From Jacaranda mimosifolia (lineage: Eukaryota; Streptophyta; Magnoliopsida; Lamiales; Bignoniaceae), in the NCBI GenBank assembly GCA_018894105.1, contig CM032129.1:27421468-27485467 (forward strand): a DNA stretch of 64,000 nucleotides. The letters are read 5' to 3'. Below, one piece after another: positions 34,301-45,813 of this stretch. The notes under the pieces were generated by a model, which was not told the DNA's origin, searched no databases, and was given only the letters and a program-made list of their open reading frames with translations. A program made the position numbers and the translations under genes. Each line of letters starts with the position of its first letter. The stretch's first letter is position 1.

Positions 34301-34426
34301 CATTTAAGCCCACGAACTAACAAAATATACATATATATATATTTATTTATTATTTTAGATATTTTTATAATTATCAAATGGAGAATTCAAAAATATTATA
34401 TAAAATAAAATTCTAGGGATGTTACA
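31313..34426 (-). mobile_element. solo LTR, about 3.1 kb, TGTA(A/G)CA(C/T)CC type (Tekay/Del-like gypsy)
   Basis: Ends are TGTAGCACCCCC (31313) and GGGATGTTACA (to 34426), flanked by perfect TAAAA duplications (31308-31312 and 34427-34431). TGTAACACCC...GTTACA termini and ~3-kb size are typical of chromovirus Tekay/Del LTRs. Short open frames inside match no known protein. The orientation is taken from similarity in layout to 54073-56974: the TGTAAC terminus followed by 'GAGTCC/GACTTAAG' phrases reads best on the minus strand. No internal domain or second LTR is seen. Confidence 0.8.
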
Positions 34427-34431
34427 TAAAA

Positions 34432-35116
34432 TAAGTTAAAAAATAATTATTTTGAATTAATACTTAATAATATATAATAATATAAATGATTTAAAATAAT
34501 TTGATTCAATTAATAAATTAATTAAAAAAATTTTAAAAAAAAAAAAACACAAAAATAACAATCATCTTCTTCTTCAGTTCTTCCCCCACCCTCCAACTGC
34601 AAACCCCACCCCACGCACCTCATCCCATGAATCCCCGCCACCCATAATCGGGCTAGCCATGGTCAGATCTAGCCACCTAGTTGGCGGCCGCTAATCATAG
34701 CAGTTAGATTTGGGTGGCGGTTGTGGGTGGGGATGGGGATGGAGTTTTTATATATATATATATATAATATAGATGTGTATATATATCCACATATATGTAA
34801 ATATATATTATTCTAAAATACTTTTTTGTGGAGGGTTTATGTGGTATTTAATTTTTAATATATTTTTTATTTTTTTAGTGAAGGTTAAATGAACATTTCA
34901 TATTTTGTGGTGTTTTTTATAAATAGATCAAATTTTAGAAAAAAATTTGGTCATAAATAGATAACAGTTTTTGTCAAAATTTTAAAGAAAAAAATGGAAG
35001 GAGGACCAAAAGTGTTTAAAAAGTTATAAAATTTGGACTAAAAATATCCAGTGTCATAAATTTGGAACTAACAGTTCACACACAGTTAAATTGTGGGACC
35101 AAACGACAATTTTTCC
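34432..35116 (-). mobile_element. second MULE-family copy, reverse orientation, interrupted by the solo LTR
   Basis: The right end, read on the minus strand, starts GGAAAAATTGTCGTTTGGTC. It then runs through the same TAGTCCAA and TTGGTCCTCC blocks, (TA)n and a short GC-rich core (34580-34740, with GCCATGG and GGTGGCGG words) as 27047-27950. The AT-rich sequence after the core (34432-34550) also follows the first copy. The similarity appears to continue beyond the solo LTR, left of 31308. The far terminal repeat was not found. Confidence 0.7.
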
Positions 35117-37535
35117 ATTTTTTTTATAATTTCTATTTGATTTAATTAAATAGGTTTTTAATAATAAAATTTTATTATTGGTGGTCACATTTTTAGTACA
35201 ATGAACCATTAACTTATGATAAAAATCAACTATCAATCAGGCATACATGTAGCAGGTTAAATGTACTTATTATGTTACCAACTAATTATTAAAATGAAAA
35301 GTCATGGTTTCACACTTTAAATCAAACAACTTAGAATAAATATATTTGTACATTTCTCACATAAAGTATGTACAGTTAAATTTGCACCATAAACTACTCC
35401 AAGTGACAAACTGACTCCTTAAGAGCAGCCACCAAAGGAGTTGGAAGAGGAATGCGAGGCATGAAAAGCTGGACCTGTTTCAATATGTTTTCATTTTATT
35501 TTTCGTTTGCAATACTTAAATTAAAAATTAAATATAATTTTTTAAAAAAAATTATATTTGAATGTTTATTTATTTGAAAATAATAATTAGAATATGTATA
35601 GAGTTATAATTTAGGTGATTTATATTTTTTTATGTTTAAAAAGATTTATTTTTAAAAAATATTTGTATGTTTTATTAGTTTAAAATGATACTTAATATAG
35701 AATGAGATAATAGATTTAGAACAAAATTGAAAATGAAAATAAAGAATATTTTTTTATAAAAATGGATAAAAATTGATAATTTTTCATTTTCTAATAGTAA
35801 TAAAAATGAAAAGTGGTTTTGAAAGTAAAAGCAAGCAACCCATGAGTAACTTAATCTTTTCTGTTGGAGTTAGTCTTATAATTTTTTTTTTATTTTTCTT
35901 TTTTGATTTTCATTTTAAGGTCAAACTAAATATAGAATTGTTAATTAAACAGACCTGTATATACATTACTTTTACATTCTTAATTTTTAGTTTCATACAG
36001 ATATATTTTTTGTTTATTATTTAATTATTATACTATTTTTTATATTTTAGTTGTCAAATTAAAAATTCATAAATAAAAAAATGCAAATATATTCTTTATT
36101 CTTTAATTTTTAACATTATTTATTGTTTTATTATAATAAACTATTTAGTAACTAAATTTAGCAAATAAAACAAAATATCAAAATTAATTCAACTAATAAG
36201 CCTAGGTTAACCAAAAAACTTAATTATTCCATATTCAATTAATTATTTTAATACACTGAGATAAGAATATAAGTATATGAAATCAGAACTAAGAATTAAA
36301 TGTTAAAATATATAAAATTAATAATTTGATATTTAACAAACATATAAGAGAAGAAAAGGATAAAAGTAAGAAACATAATTTTTACCGCTTTTAGATACCC
36401 AATAATAAGGATAAAATGGACAATGGACATACCAAAATACATCCCTAGCTGCAAATTGCGCGAGTGCGAGTGAGTCACACTCTCGGATGGATGGAGTCAA
36501 GATACTACTTTCTTTTTTTCACAAGTAAGTTTAGTGCCCTTTTTTTTCATCATAGGGGGGTTTTTGCCCATTTCAATTTGCACACGGGTGCAAATTACAA
36601 TTAACCAGTTTCTCATCGTGCACTCATAGGAACATTATTGTTCTCCAATCTCTTCTCATTGGAAGTTGAAATTGAATCAACTAATGATTCCATTTCTCGA
36701 TTTATGCGTGTCATCATAGGAATCAACTAATGATTCCAACTAAACAGACTGAAATATATCTAAAACCATAACCACAGCAGAAGTTCAAATGCATTCTTAC
36801 GCTGGGGTGCAATGTTATTCTAAGTTTGTTACAGCAATACAAAGTAAAATAGACAACAGAAGAACATCTTAAATGGGGGAAAAAGAAAAGGATCTTTTCA
36901 GAATTACCGGTGGAAATCTTCCCATCCAAACCCCACACAAATCATTTTTTCCTTTGCCAAATTGATCTCCTTTGAACTTAGGCGAGTTTTTCTGATTGAC
37001 AAAGAATAAGCAGAATAAGCAGGTTAAAGGAGAACAAATGCGATTTACTGACAACAGCACATTGTGATTTACATAGAACAGCAGAATTCTATAATGCAAC
37101 ACTGGAGAATAGCACACTATACTACAATGTTTTATGAGTGTTAAAGAGAGGGTTCTTTTTTAGTTTCTCCTGTTCTACAGTTTATTACTTTTTCAGGGAT
37201 TGGAGGTGGAGGAGAGGGGGCAAGGGGGGATGTTTCATATTGTAAACAAACATTTTTCAACCCTATGTATAGCCATTCCTCCTCGCCCACAACTTATGGT
37301 ACTAGGGTGTTTTTATAATTCCTCTGGTCTATAAAACTCCACATTTTAATGCCTAATACCCCATAAATAGTCCTCCAGCAAAATGAGTCTGTCCTAAAAG
37401 GGCACATGAGATATCAATTCGGCGCCTTAACTTTACCATTGTTTCAGGGTTCCTACACAAAAGCAACTTGGAATACTACAACTTCCAAACAATAAGATAC
37501 AACGGAATTTAAGGATGATGGAATTACCCTTCCAA
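35117..37535. other. AT-rich intergenic DNA and probable NF-YC 3' region
   Basis: No gene is recognised. A possible orphan terminal exon lies at 35394-35474 on the minus strand (see findings). AATCAACTAATGATTCCA is duplicated at 36674-36691 and 36721-36738. About 37100-37535 is likely the NF-YC 3' UTR. A GT splice-donor-like sequence lies just after the stop (minus strand GGGTAATTCC near 37526), so a 3' UTR intron is possible. Confidence 0.35.
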
Positions 37536-38387
37536 TTATGAGTCACTTTGTTGCTGCTGGGGCGGTGGCTGCTGAGACGGATGCTGAGAGTGTGACTGCA
37601 GCCACGGCATGAAAGGAAGAGGAGGTCGAGGTTGTTGACTGGAATAGAGAGCAGCCTGATCGACCGACTTTCCCATCATCAATCCAGTTGCTCCAATTGG
37701 AGGCTGTTGGGGAACATAATAGTACGGAAGTGCATCCGGTGGAGATCCAACTAACGGGATAGCGGCCTTAGTGATGCCAAGACCCTCTTCTTTCAATTCA
37801 TCCCTAGGGATAATATCAACCAAAAAGTCGAAAACATCAGTTCTCGAAATGGCAGCTGCAATATCATTCTTCTGAAGTGTCCGCCTTTTGTTCTCTTCTG
37901 TATGGATCCAAGATCGCAGAGTCAGCTCCAAGATGAACATCTCACATGCCTTGGCAAACACCACTGGAGCTTCTGCAGAAATCATTTTGACATCTTCATC
38001 TGCTTTCATTATCTTTTTTATTCGAGCAAGTGGGAGACTGTGGTTCTTGAAATCAGTTGTTTGCTCAATTTCTTGGATTTGATTCGCCCAAAATGCTTGA
38101 AGTTGCTGTTGATTTTGAAAATGCTGGCTTTGATGATAGGCGATTTGCTGTTCAGGGGCAAAATTAGCCGGGGGCTGAGTTGGAGAAGAAACTGTTGCAG
38201 CCGGAGCGCTGGTAGCCGCTGTTGGTGTTGTTTGATAAGGGGGATTAGCATATGCCGCTGTTGGTGCTGTTTGATAAGGAGGGTTAACATATGCCGTCAG
38301 ACCGCTCCCTGCTACAACTCCCACCGGTGGCTGTTGCTGTTGCTGGTTTTGAGGTGTAACTTGCTGCCTCTGATCTAAGTGATCCAT
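37536..38387 (-). CDS. NF-YC: nuclear transcription factor Y subunit C (NF-YC), 283 aa
   Basis: NF-YC pairs with NF-YB through a histone fold. The dimer enters the nucleus and binds CCAAT promoters with NF-YA, or partners such as CO and bZIPs, in flowering, light and ABA responses. The histone fold spans about residues 112-192: [56 protein letters not shown]. The N-terminus is Gln-rich with a 13-residue tandem repeat (32-44 and 45-57, AYxNPPYQTxPTA). The C-terminus is Pro/Gln-rich with a YYVPQQ block, as in the NF-YC3/4/9 group. There is one coding exon. The start is the ATG at 38385-38387; the in-frame codons before it include no upstream ATG. A splice acceptor (TTGCAG, exon from 38442) suggests a 5' UTR intron. 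No defects are seen. Confidence 0.95.
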   Translation of the reverse strand: MDHLDQRQQVTPQNQQQQQPPVGVVAGSGLTAYVNPPYQTAPTAAYANPPYQTTPTAATSAPAATVSSPTQPPANFAPEQQIAYHQSQHFQNQQQLQAFWANQIQEIEQTTDFKNHSLPLARIKKIMKADEDVKMISAEAPVVFAKACEMFILELTLRSWIHTEENKRRTLQKNDIAAAISRTDVFDFLVDIIPRDELKEEGLGITKAAIPLVGSPPDALPYYYVPQQPPIGATGLMMGKSVDQAALYSSQQPRPPLPFMPWLQSHSQHPSQQPPPQQQQSDS

Positions 38388-40160
38388 GTTGAACGACAAT
38401 GCTGTTTGCTTCCCTAGTCACAACAATATACTCAATTCAATGCTGCAATAGGAAAAGATTATACCCATGTAAGAATTCGGGTTATCAGTATGGACAAAAT
38501 ATACATACTTGGTATACTTCGAAAAAGAAAATAAAAAGGGACCAAAACTCGACGCATGACTCTACTGCTACAACATTTAAACACGATACAACATTCTTTA
38601 GTTCAATTCCTTCTAGCTCTAAATAAAGGAGAACCCATATTACTACACTAGCCGGGCCAACTCATTTATATTGACATGTACATATTATTCAAGCAAAAGA
38701 AATAAATATAAATCCCCCAAGTACAGACATAGTAGAGGGATTCCGGGCATTAGAAAGTGAAAGCCCACCTTGTAAAAGTTAAGCCCCGTTTGGATTCATT
38801 TTCATTTTCATTTCCAGTTTCCAACATTTCCAAATTGGTGGAAATTAGTTATGTGATTTCCAGTTTCCAACATTTCCAAATTAGTGGAAATTAGTTATGT
38901 GATGTGATGTGAAAATGAAAATGTGTTTGGATGAAATGTTTGGAAGTGTAATGATCATGTTGGTTTTAATAGTTTGTAAGTGAAGAGAGATAGAAATAAT
39001 ATAATAATAGAGAAAAAATATATAGGATATTGGAGAATGTTTTTTGAAAATGAAAATGAAAATGATGTTGGGTGAAAATATGTAAAAAGTCGTGTGTTTT
39101 ATTTTTGGAATAGTAGAATAGGTGTAAATGGAGTTTGGAAATGAATCCAAACGGGCTGCTCATAAAATTTTATTCCAAATTCAATGATCCCAGAATGGAA
39201 AATGGAAAGAAATTCAAGACCCAAAACGCCCACATAGTGCAAGTTTTTCCTATGTGTATATTGTATATTTTTCCTCTTGATTGAATTCATCTCCACTAGA
39301 CCAATGCTATTCTAGCATTAACTAGCACAGAAAAAAGTCCAATGGCAACAAGGAATGAGAAAACCCTGGAACTCATAAGTGAATAAACCATACAATTCTT
39401 CTTCTTCAAGCTTGTCCAAGAGACCGGGAAAAAGCTAACCCAACCAAAACCAGGGGAAACAGAATTACCAAGACCAAAAGGCCAAAAAATGATATGATAT
39501 GCTCAACCAGAAATATAACGCACAAACATGATACAGACAGAACACAAGAAATAAAGCCCATATTCACAACCCAAAAAAAAAACCCCTTAATCTTTTGGTC
39601 AAAGAAATAAGCCCCAAAAACTGAAAACAAAAGAAATTTCAATAATCAAAGTACTAGCCATTTCAGTTTCCATATTCCAACTAGGCTGATCATAAGGTCA
39701 ACTCAAACAAGAAAATAGAACACAATAGTAAAACCGCCATCCACCTTCGAAAAGCAAAATTATTCGAGGAACAATATCACCAAACCAGGGGGAAAAAGAG
39801 AGAGCACCTTTGCAGAAAAATCCCCCAAAGCACACCTTCCGCTTTTACACGGCATAGAAACATTTTAACAAAGAAACTACGGAAGAATCAAATAAAGAAA
39901 TAGATAGGAGGAAAGCAAACACTAACCCATACTTTTGAAAACAAACACCTGCAGATTTCAGACACTGGGAGAGTGGACAGAGGGAGAGAGTTGAAAATAC
40001 GTAGATAAATAGATGTACATACATAAAGACAAACGTATACGTATGTGTATCCGTCAGAGAGAGATAGTAATGACGGGAAAAAGGAGAGACAGAGGACCAG
40101 AGCTTTTGAATGTGTGCTGATGAACGAGAAAAAGACTTCGTGGGGTATAGGCACCTGAGA
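38388..40160 (-). other. probable NF-YC 5' UTR: leader exon and leader intron
   Basis: The minus strand reads a pyrimidine-rich, CT-repeat leader at about 40130-39949 (TATCTCTCTCTGACGG, CAACTCTCTCCCTCTGTCC) and ends CTGCAG|GTGTTTG, a plausible donor at 39949/39948. An acceptor TATTGCAG before 38442 would give an intron of about 1.5 kb. A pyrimidine-rich leader with an intron is common for plant NF-YC genes. Inferred by eye; transcript data are needed. Confidence 0.5.
38782..39157. mobile_element. Harbinger-like MITE inside the presumed NF-YC leader intron
   Basis: AGCCCCGTTTGGATTCATTT (38782) is mirrored by AAATGAATCCAAACGGGCT (to 39157). The interior is AT-rich with repeated GAAAATGAAAATG motifs and a duplicated 'CCAGTTTCCAACATTTCCAA' (38813 and 38860). 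TTA precedes the left end, but the right flank is GCT, so the target duplication is not confirmed. It resembles 57384-57746 in its ends and its content. Confidence 0.65.
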
Positions 40161-40222
40161 CACGTGTTTGTTTATGGAGAACTACCGACATTGAGACAAA
40201 TAGTGCTGGAGGCTTCCACGTG
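40161..40222 (-). promoter_or_regulatory. two G-boxes upstream of the NF-YC leader
   Basis: CACGTG occurs at 40161-40166 and again at 40217-40222, 56 bp apart, just upstream of the presumed leader exon. G-boxes bind bZIP and bHLH factors in light and ABA signalling. Their position near the start is suggestive only. Confidence 0.4.
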
Positions 40223-40823
40223 CCTAATAACTATTAGTAGACAAAAGCCAAGGTTAAAGTGAATAAGCGCATTTAATTGAGGGTCAGTTTGCAGGTAAAA
40301 ATTAGGAGATGCTCGTAAAAGCGTTTGCCCTTTGACAAAATAATTAATTTTAGAGATAGTGAAAGAAGAAATCAGAAGTACAAGTATTGAATATTTAGAA
40401 ATTAGATGAAAAAATAAAATAAAATAAGTAAATGAGATATTGATGAAAAAGTAATCTTTAGTTTGAGTTTAGCGGAGAAAGTATTAGACATTCTTTGATT
40501 TGGAGTTGTAGAAAAAGTTTCATGAAAACAAAATTGTCAACTATCACTCTAAAATATTTATTAAAAAATTAGAAGTTTTGAAAATTGTCTTTACATGTAC
40601 TTTCAACTTCTATTTTATTTCAATTTTTCCGAATTAATTGTAGAAAAAGAACTAATGGTATAATTATGTAATGAACATTCCCAAGTCTATTTCTAAACTC
40701 ATGATTGGTATAATTTAGAGGAGGCAATCCCCATTCCCAAAAGAATGGGTTTAGCCATTCCCTCTCCCATGGGTTTAACCATACCCAATCGATATTATAT
40801 TCCGACTTATTTGATTGCTATGT
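40223..40823. other. intergenic DNA left of the copia element
   Basis: No gene is seen. 40700-40790 has an ACCCAT/ATGGGT-rich segment (CATTCCCAAAAGAATGGG, CCCATGGGTTTAACC), perhaps a transposon scrap. Confidence 0.3.
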
Positions 40824-41428
40824 TGTTAAGTGTGTCTTGAAATTTAAGTTGCAAATGGCAAGAAACGGTGCGAAATCCCGCAAGACAGCATGACGAGGCG
40901 AACCCCGACGCACATGGGTAGAACACTATGTGCCGGGGGCGCACAGCTACAGCGCCCGGGTGCAAGTCGCAACTTCTTTTGCAACTTCTAGGCAAAAGAA
41001 GTTGCGACTTGTGCTAGGGCACAAGATCTATGTGTCTTGACGAGGAGCAATCTGCCCAAGCTGGGCAATTGTGCGTTGATGTGCAAATTTTGTGCACCTC
41101 GGCACCCCATGGCCCATTTTGCAATGTGTTTGGGTTTTTAAACCACGTTTGCTTCAAGGTTGATAAGAGTGAACCCTATCAAAAGTGATTCTAGAATGTT
41201 TTAGAGATTTCTTTTTAGAACGGAGGTTAGAACGAGGGAGTTGGGTGTTCTCATGAGATTTGTGGGACTTTAGTTTGTACTTGGTATTTGATTTGAAATC
41301 AATAAATTCATCTCTTTATCATGTGGATTAGGCACATCGCCAAATCACATTATATCTTGTATGTTTTTCATTGAATTACTTTGCTTGTATTTCTCAATTT
41401 TATTATTTGGTCTTTGTGGGTTACAACA
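40824..41428 (+). repeat. 5' LTR of the Tork-like copia element (605 bp)
   Basis: Begins TGTTAAGTGTGTCTTGAAAT and ends TGTGGGTTACAACA. It contains a GC-richer stretch with repeated 'GTGCAAATTTTGTGCACC' and 'GGGCAATTGTGC' words, also in the 3' LTR, which is about 70 bp longer through indels. Confidence 0.9.
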
Positions 41429-41431
41429 AAA

Positions 41432-41444
41432 TGGTATTAGAGCC
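41432..41444 (+). other. primer-binding site, initiator Met-tRNA type
   Basis: TGGTATTAGAGCC starts three bases after the 5' LTR and differs by one transition from the TGGTATCAGAGC complement of plant initiator tRNA-Met used by most copia elements. Confidence 0.85.
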
Positions 41445-44400
41445 AAATTGATCAAATGCTTGCCATAAAGTACGAGGTAGAGAAATTCGATGCGAAGAAC
41501 AATTTTGGGCTATGGAAGATGAAGATGCACGCCTTCCTTTGTCAACAAGGTTAGCAGAGAGTACTAAAAGGCAGAGATTTCTTCTAAAGATGTTTTCATA
41601 TGAGGAAAGGATGAATTTATGGCAAAGGCTTACGGTACTTTGGTGTTATCGCTGAAAGATAGTGTAATGAGAGAGGCCACCACCAAAAGTATACCAACAG
41701 GATTGTGGTCAAAGCTGGAGAGTCTGTATATGATGAAGTCCCTTACAAATCAGTTGTACTTGAAACAGTAGTTGTACGCCATCAGGATGAAAGAAGGTAC
41801 ATCTATTACTCAACATATTGATTATTTCAATAAGGTGATAATGAATCTCACTAGTATAGATGTACATATTGAGGATGAAGATCAAACGTTAATTCTTTTA
41901 TGTTCTAGGCCTAAATCTTTTGAGCACTTTGTTACTACTTTACTGTATAGGAGATATATGATATCAATGAAGGATGTGAATGCCTCATTGAATTCGAATG
42001 AATTGAGAAAGCATGTCCTAAACAGTAATGATAGTGAAAGTGGGGAATGATTGGTTGTGAAAGGGAGACTGAAAGAAAGAAGAAGGAGTAGAGGCTGATC
42101 CAAGTCCCGAAGCAAGCCTAAATCAAATGATAAATGCTTTAGGTACAAAGGAAAGGGGCATTGGAAATGAAATTGTCCAGAACATGGAAAGGCAAAGGAT
42201 CTGGGTAAATCTTTTGATCAGAAACGAGATGATGTTGCTAGAATTGTTGAGGATGAGTATGATAGAGTGTCTGTTCTCAATATTGTTGAGAGTCTTCTGA
42301 GTTTCGAATGGATTTGAGATAGTGGTTGTTCCTACCATATGTGCCTATGAGAGGATTGGTTCACCTCGTATCAGAAGTACAATGATAGTAAAGTGCTTAT
42401 GGGAAACGATGCATCTTGCATAGTTGTAGGGATTAGCACAGTGAGTATCAAAATGCACAACAAAATTGTGAAGACCCTGATAGATATGCATCATGTTCCT
42501 AATCTGAAGAAAAATTTAATTTCACTAGGTATTCTAGATAAGAATAGTTGTGAGTACAGAGCTCAAGATGGCGTTTTGCGGGTTTCCAAGGGTGTTCTAC
42601 TAAATCATGATGGGGGACAAGAGGAATGGTCTTTACGTATTGTAAGGTAGTACAGTTTCTGGTACTGCAATAGTTTCTTCATCACTCAATGATACTACGA
42701 GGTTGTGGCATATTAGATTTGGCATATAAGTGAGAAAGTAAAGTGCTTCTGGGAAACGATGCATCTTGCATAGTTGTAGAGATTGGCACAGTGAATATCA
42801 AAATGCACAACAAAATTGTGAGGACCCTGATAGATGTGCGTTATGCTCCTAATCTGAAGAAAAAATTAATTTCACTAGGTATTCTAGATAAGAATAGTTG
42901 TAGTACAGAGCTCGAGATGGAGTTCTACGGGTTTCTAAGGGTGCTTTGCTAAATCATGAAGGGGGACAAGAGGAATGGTCTTTACGTATTGCAGGGTAGT
43001 ACAGTTTCTAGTACAACAACAGTTTCTTCCTCACTCAATGATACTACGAGGTTGTGGCATATTAGATTTGGCATATAAGTGAGAAAGGAATGTCAGAGTT
43101 GAGCAAACAGAGTTTGCTTTGTGGAGAAAAGACTGGAGAGCCGGATTTTTGTGAGCAGTGTGTTTTTGGCAAGCAGCACAGGGTGAAGTTCAACACTGCA
43201 GCTCACAGGACCAAGGGTACCTTGAATTACATTCACTTAGATCTTTGGGGGCCTTCTCAAATTTCCTTAAAGGATGGTGCTAGGTATATGCTGACATTCA
43301 TTGATGACTTCTCATGAAGAGTATGGGTGTACATGTTGAAGCATAAGAATGAGATATTTATCAACTTCAAGCAGTGGAAGACTTTGATTGAGGAGCAGAC
43401 AAAAAATGAAGCCAAATGTTTGAGGACTAACAATGGCTTGGAGTTTTGCAATAAGGAATTTTAGGAGTTCTGTGATAATTAGGGGATTATGAGGCATCAC
43501 ACAGTTGTAGATACATCACAGCAGAATGGAGTTGCAGAATGGATGAACAAGACTATTTTGGAGAGAGCTAGATGCATACTCTTTAATACTGAATTATCCA
43601 AGGATTTTTAGGCTAAAGCTGTTAATACTGCTTGTTATTTATTGAATAGGTCACCATCAACTTCTTTGGACTGCAAGACACTAATGGAAATTTGGTCAGG
43701 ATCTCCTGCTGATTACTTAAATATGAAGATATTTAGGTGTTCAGCCTATGGTCATGTTCTCGATGGAAAGCTTGAGCCGAGGGCAAGGAAGTACATATTC
43801 CTAGGCTATGCAGATAGAGACAAGGGTTAATGTTTGTGGTGTACTGATGATAAGGGCTCCAAGGTGATTATTAGCAAGGATATGTCATTCGATGAGTCTG
43901 TTATGTTGAAAAAGGTGGAGTATGGTGAAAGTAGTTAAGAGGGTGTTAAGGAAAATGTGGAGTTAGAGATTGACACTCTACAAGTTTCAAAAGAAAAATA
44001 GAAGGTGGTAGATAAAGCTGGTGAGAGCTCATTATCACTTAATCAGTAGGAAGAAACTGATTCGCTACAGAATTATCATTGGCTCACGATAGAGAGAGGA
44101 GGTAGATCAAACTACCATAGCAGTTTGGATATTCAAATATGGTTGCTTATGCTTTGAGTTCGTCCAAGGAGTTTGTGGAAGATGATCCAGTCATATATAG
44201 AGAGGTCGTTTCTCGTCTAGATTCTGATAGATGGATTGCTACTATAAGTGAAGAGATGAAGTCTTTATACAAGAATAACACATGGGAGCTGTTGACGTAC
44301 CTAAAGGGCATAAAATTGTAAGATGCAAATGGATCTACAAGAGAAAAGAAGGGATTCCTAGGGTCGCGGATGCTCGCTATAAGGCGCGATTGGTTGCTAA

Positions 44401-45750
44401 GGGTTTTACTTAGAGAGATAGAGTTGACTTACATGAGGTATTCTCCCTAATTGTAAAGCATACATCCATTCACGTGTTACTCATCATGGTAGCTTTATTT
44501 AATGTGGAGCTTGAGCAGATGGATGTGAAAACAATATTTTTGCATAGTAAGTTGGATGAACAAATTTGTATGAGTCGACCAGAGGCATTCGTTGTTTTTG
44601 GAAAGGAAAATTAGGCATGCCTCTTGAAGAGGTCTTTGTATGGCTTGAAGTAGTTTCCCAAGCAGTAGTATAAGAGGTTTGATGCATGTATTACTAAGAT
44701 TGGGTACACTAGAAATATTTATGACTATTATGTATACCATAAGAAGTGTAGTGATGGTCTTTTTGTTTATTTGTTGCTTTATGTTTATGATATGTTGATT
44801 GCCTGTAGAAACATATCTGGGATCAATGTTTTAAAAGCTCAGTTGAGTGAAGAATTTGAGATAAAGGATTTGGGCTGTGCGAATAAGGTTTTAGGGATAG
44901 GATTGTCTAAAATAGACACTCCCCATCGTTGTACTTATCTCAGCAAAAATATATTGAGAAAGTATTGGAGCATTTTGGGATGGATAAGTCCAAGCCAGTT
45001 AGTACGCCACACGTAGCTCATTTCAGGGTTTCAATAGATCTATCACTGAGTATTGAGGAAGAGGTGGATCACATGTTTAATGTGTCATATGCTAGTGCAG
45101 TTGGTAGTTTGATGTATGCCACGGTGTGCACTAAGATGGATATTTCACATGCAGTTAGTGTTGTAAGTAGGCACATGCACAAATCGAGAAGCACACATTG
45201 GCAAGCAGAGAAATGGATTATGAGGTATTTGAGAGGCTATGCGGATAGATGTTTGATGTATAGTCAACTGAATTCTACTTCTAGACTTGTTAGCTCTATG
45301 GATGCAGATTATGTCGGAGATTTGGACAGTAGAAGGTCTATAATAGGCTTTTTTTTTGTGTGTTTCGAGTTGTACTATTAGCTGGAAGGCGATATTGCAG
45401 TCATTAATTGCATTTTCCACAATAGAGGCTAAGTACATAGCTTTAGCTAAAGGCATGAAGGAAGACATTTGGCTAAAGGGGCTGATTGATGATATGGGTA
45501 TGAGTTATAATATTATTATAGTCTTTTATGATAGTCAGGTGCCAGACACTTGTCAAAGAATCAAGCATTTCATGAGAGAACAAAGCACATTGATGTGAGG
45601 TATCACTTTGTTCGGGATATGGTGTTTTAAGGTGTCATCTTGGGTGACAAGATTAGGACTAAGGATAATCCGACAGATATGTTAACTAAGATCGTTTCAA
45701 GAATCAAATTCGAGAATTACTTGAATTTGATAAACATTTTTAGATTTAGA
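41445..45750 (+). pseudogene. copia gag-pol remnant
   Basis: Gag (about 41459-42150) has KFDAKNNFGLWKMKM and a damaged zinc knuckle (KCFRYKGKGHWK, then a stop). Protease begins at the DSGCSYHM motif near 42318. A segment after it is duplicated (42388-43087). The pre-integrase LWHIRFG region and integrase follow (43090-43840) with FCEQCVFGKQHRVKF, HLDLWGP, FIDDFS and QQNGVAEWMNKT; stops fall at several former Arg/Trp/Gln codons. RT (about 44270-45020) has ARYKARLVAKGFT, EQMDVKT and LYGLK. The catalytic YVDD reads YVYD (near 44786), which should abolish polymerase activity. RNase H (45130-45720) ends with KDNPTDMLTKIVS. No intact frame exceeds about 150 codons. Confidence 0.9.
42388..43087 (+). 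repeat. 350-bp tandem duplication within the copia protease region
   Basis: AAGTGCTTATGGGAAACGAT at 42391 recurs as AAGTGCTTCTGGGAAACGAT at 42741. Both copies run to GCATATAAGTGAGAAAG (42722 and 43071). The copies differ by scattered substitutions and small indels, so the duplication is not very recent. Confidence 0.88.
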
Positions 45751-45813
45751 TGATAGTCTTTTTGGGGGAAGACAAAGATGATGGATGGAGAATTTCAAGT
45801 CAAGATGGAGAAT

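Noticed and set aside
37888..38378. Plus-strand open frame of 158 codons
   Set aside because: Antisense shadow of the NF-YC Gln/Pro-rich and histone-fold codons.
38388..38399. Start of NF-YC four codons further upstream
   Set aside because: That codon is TTG, not ATG; the first real ATG is at 38385-38387.
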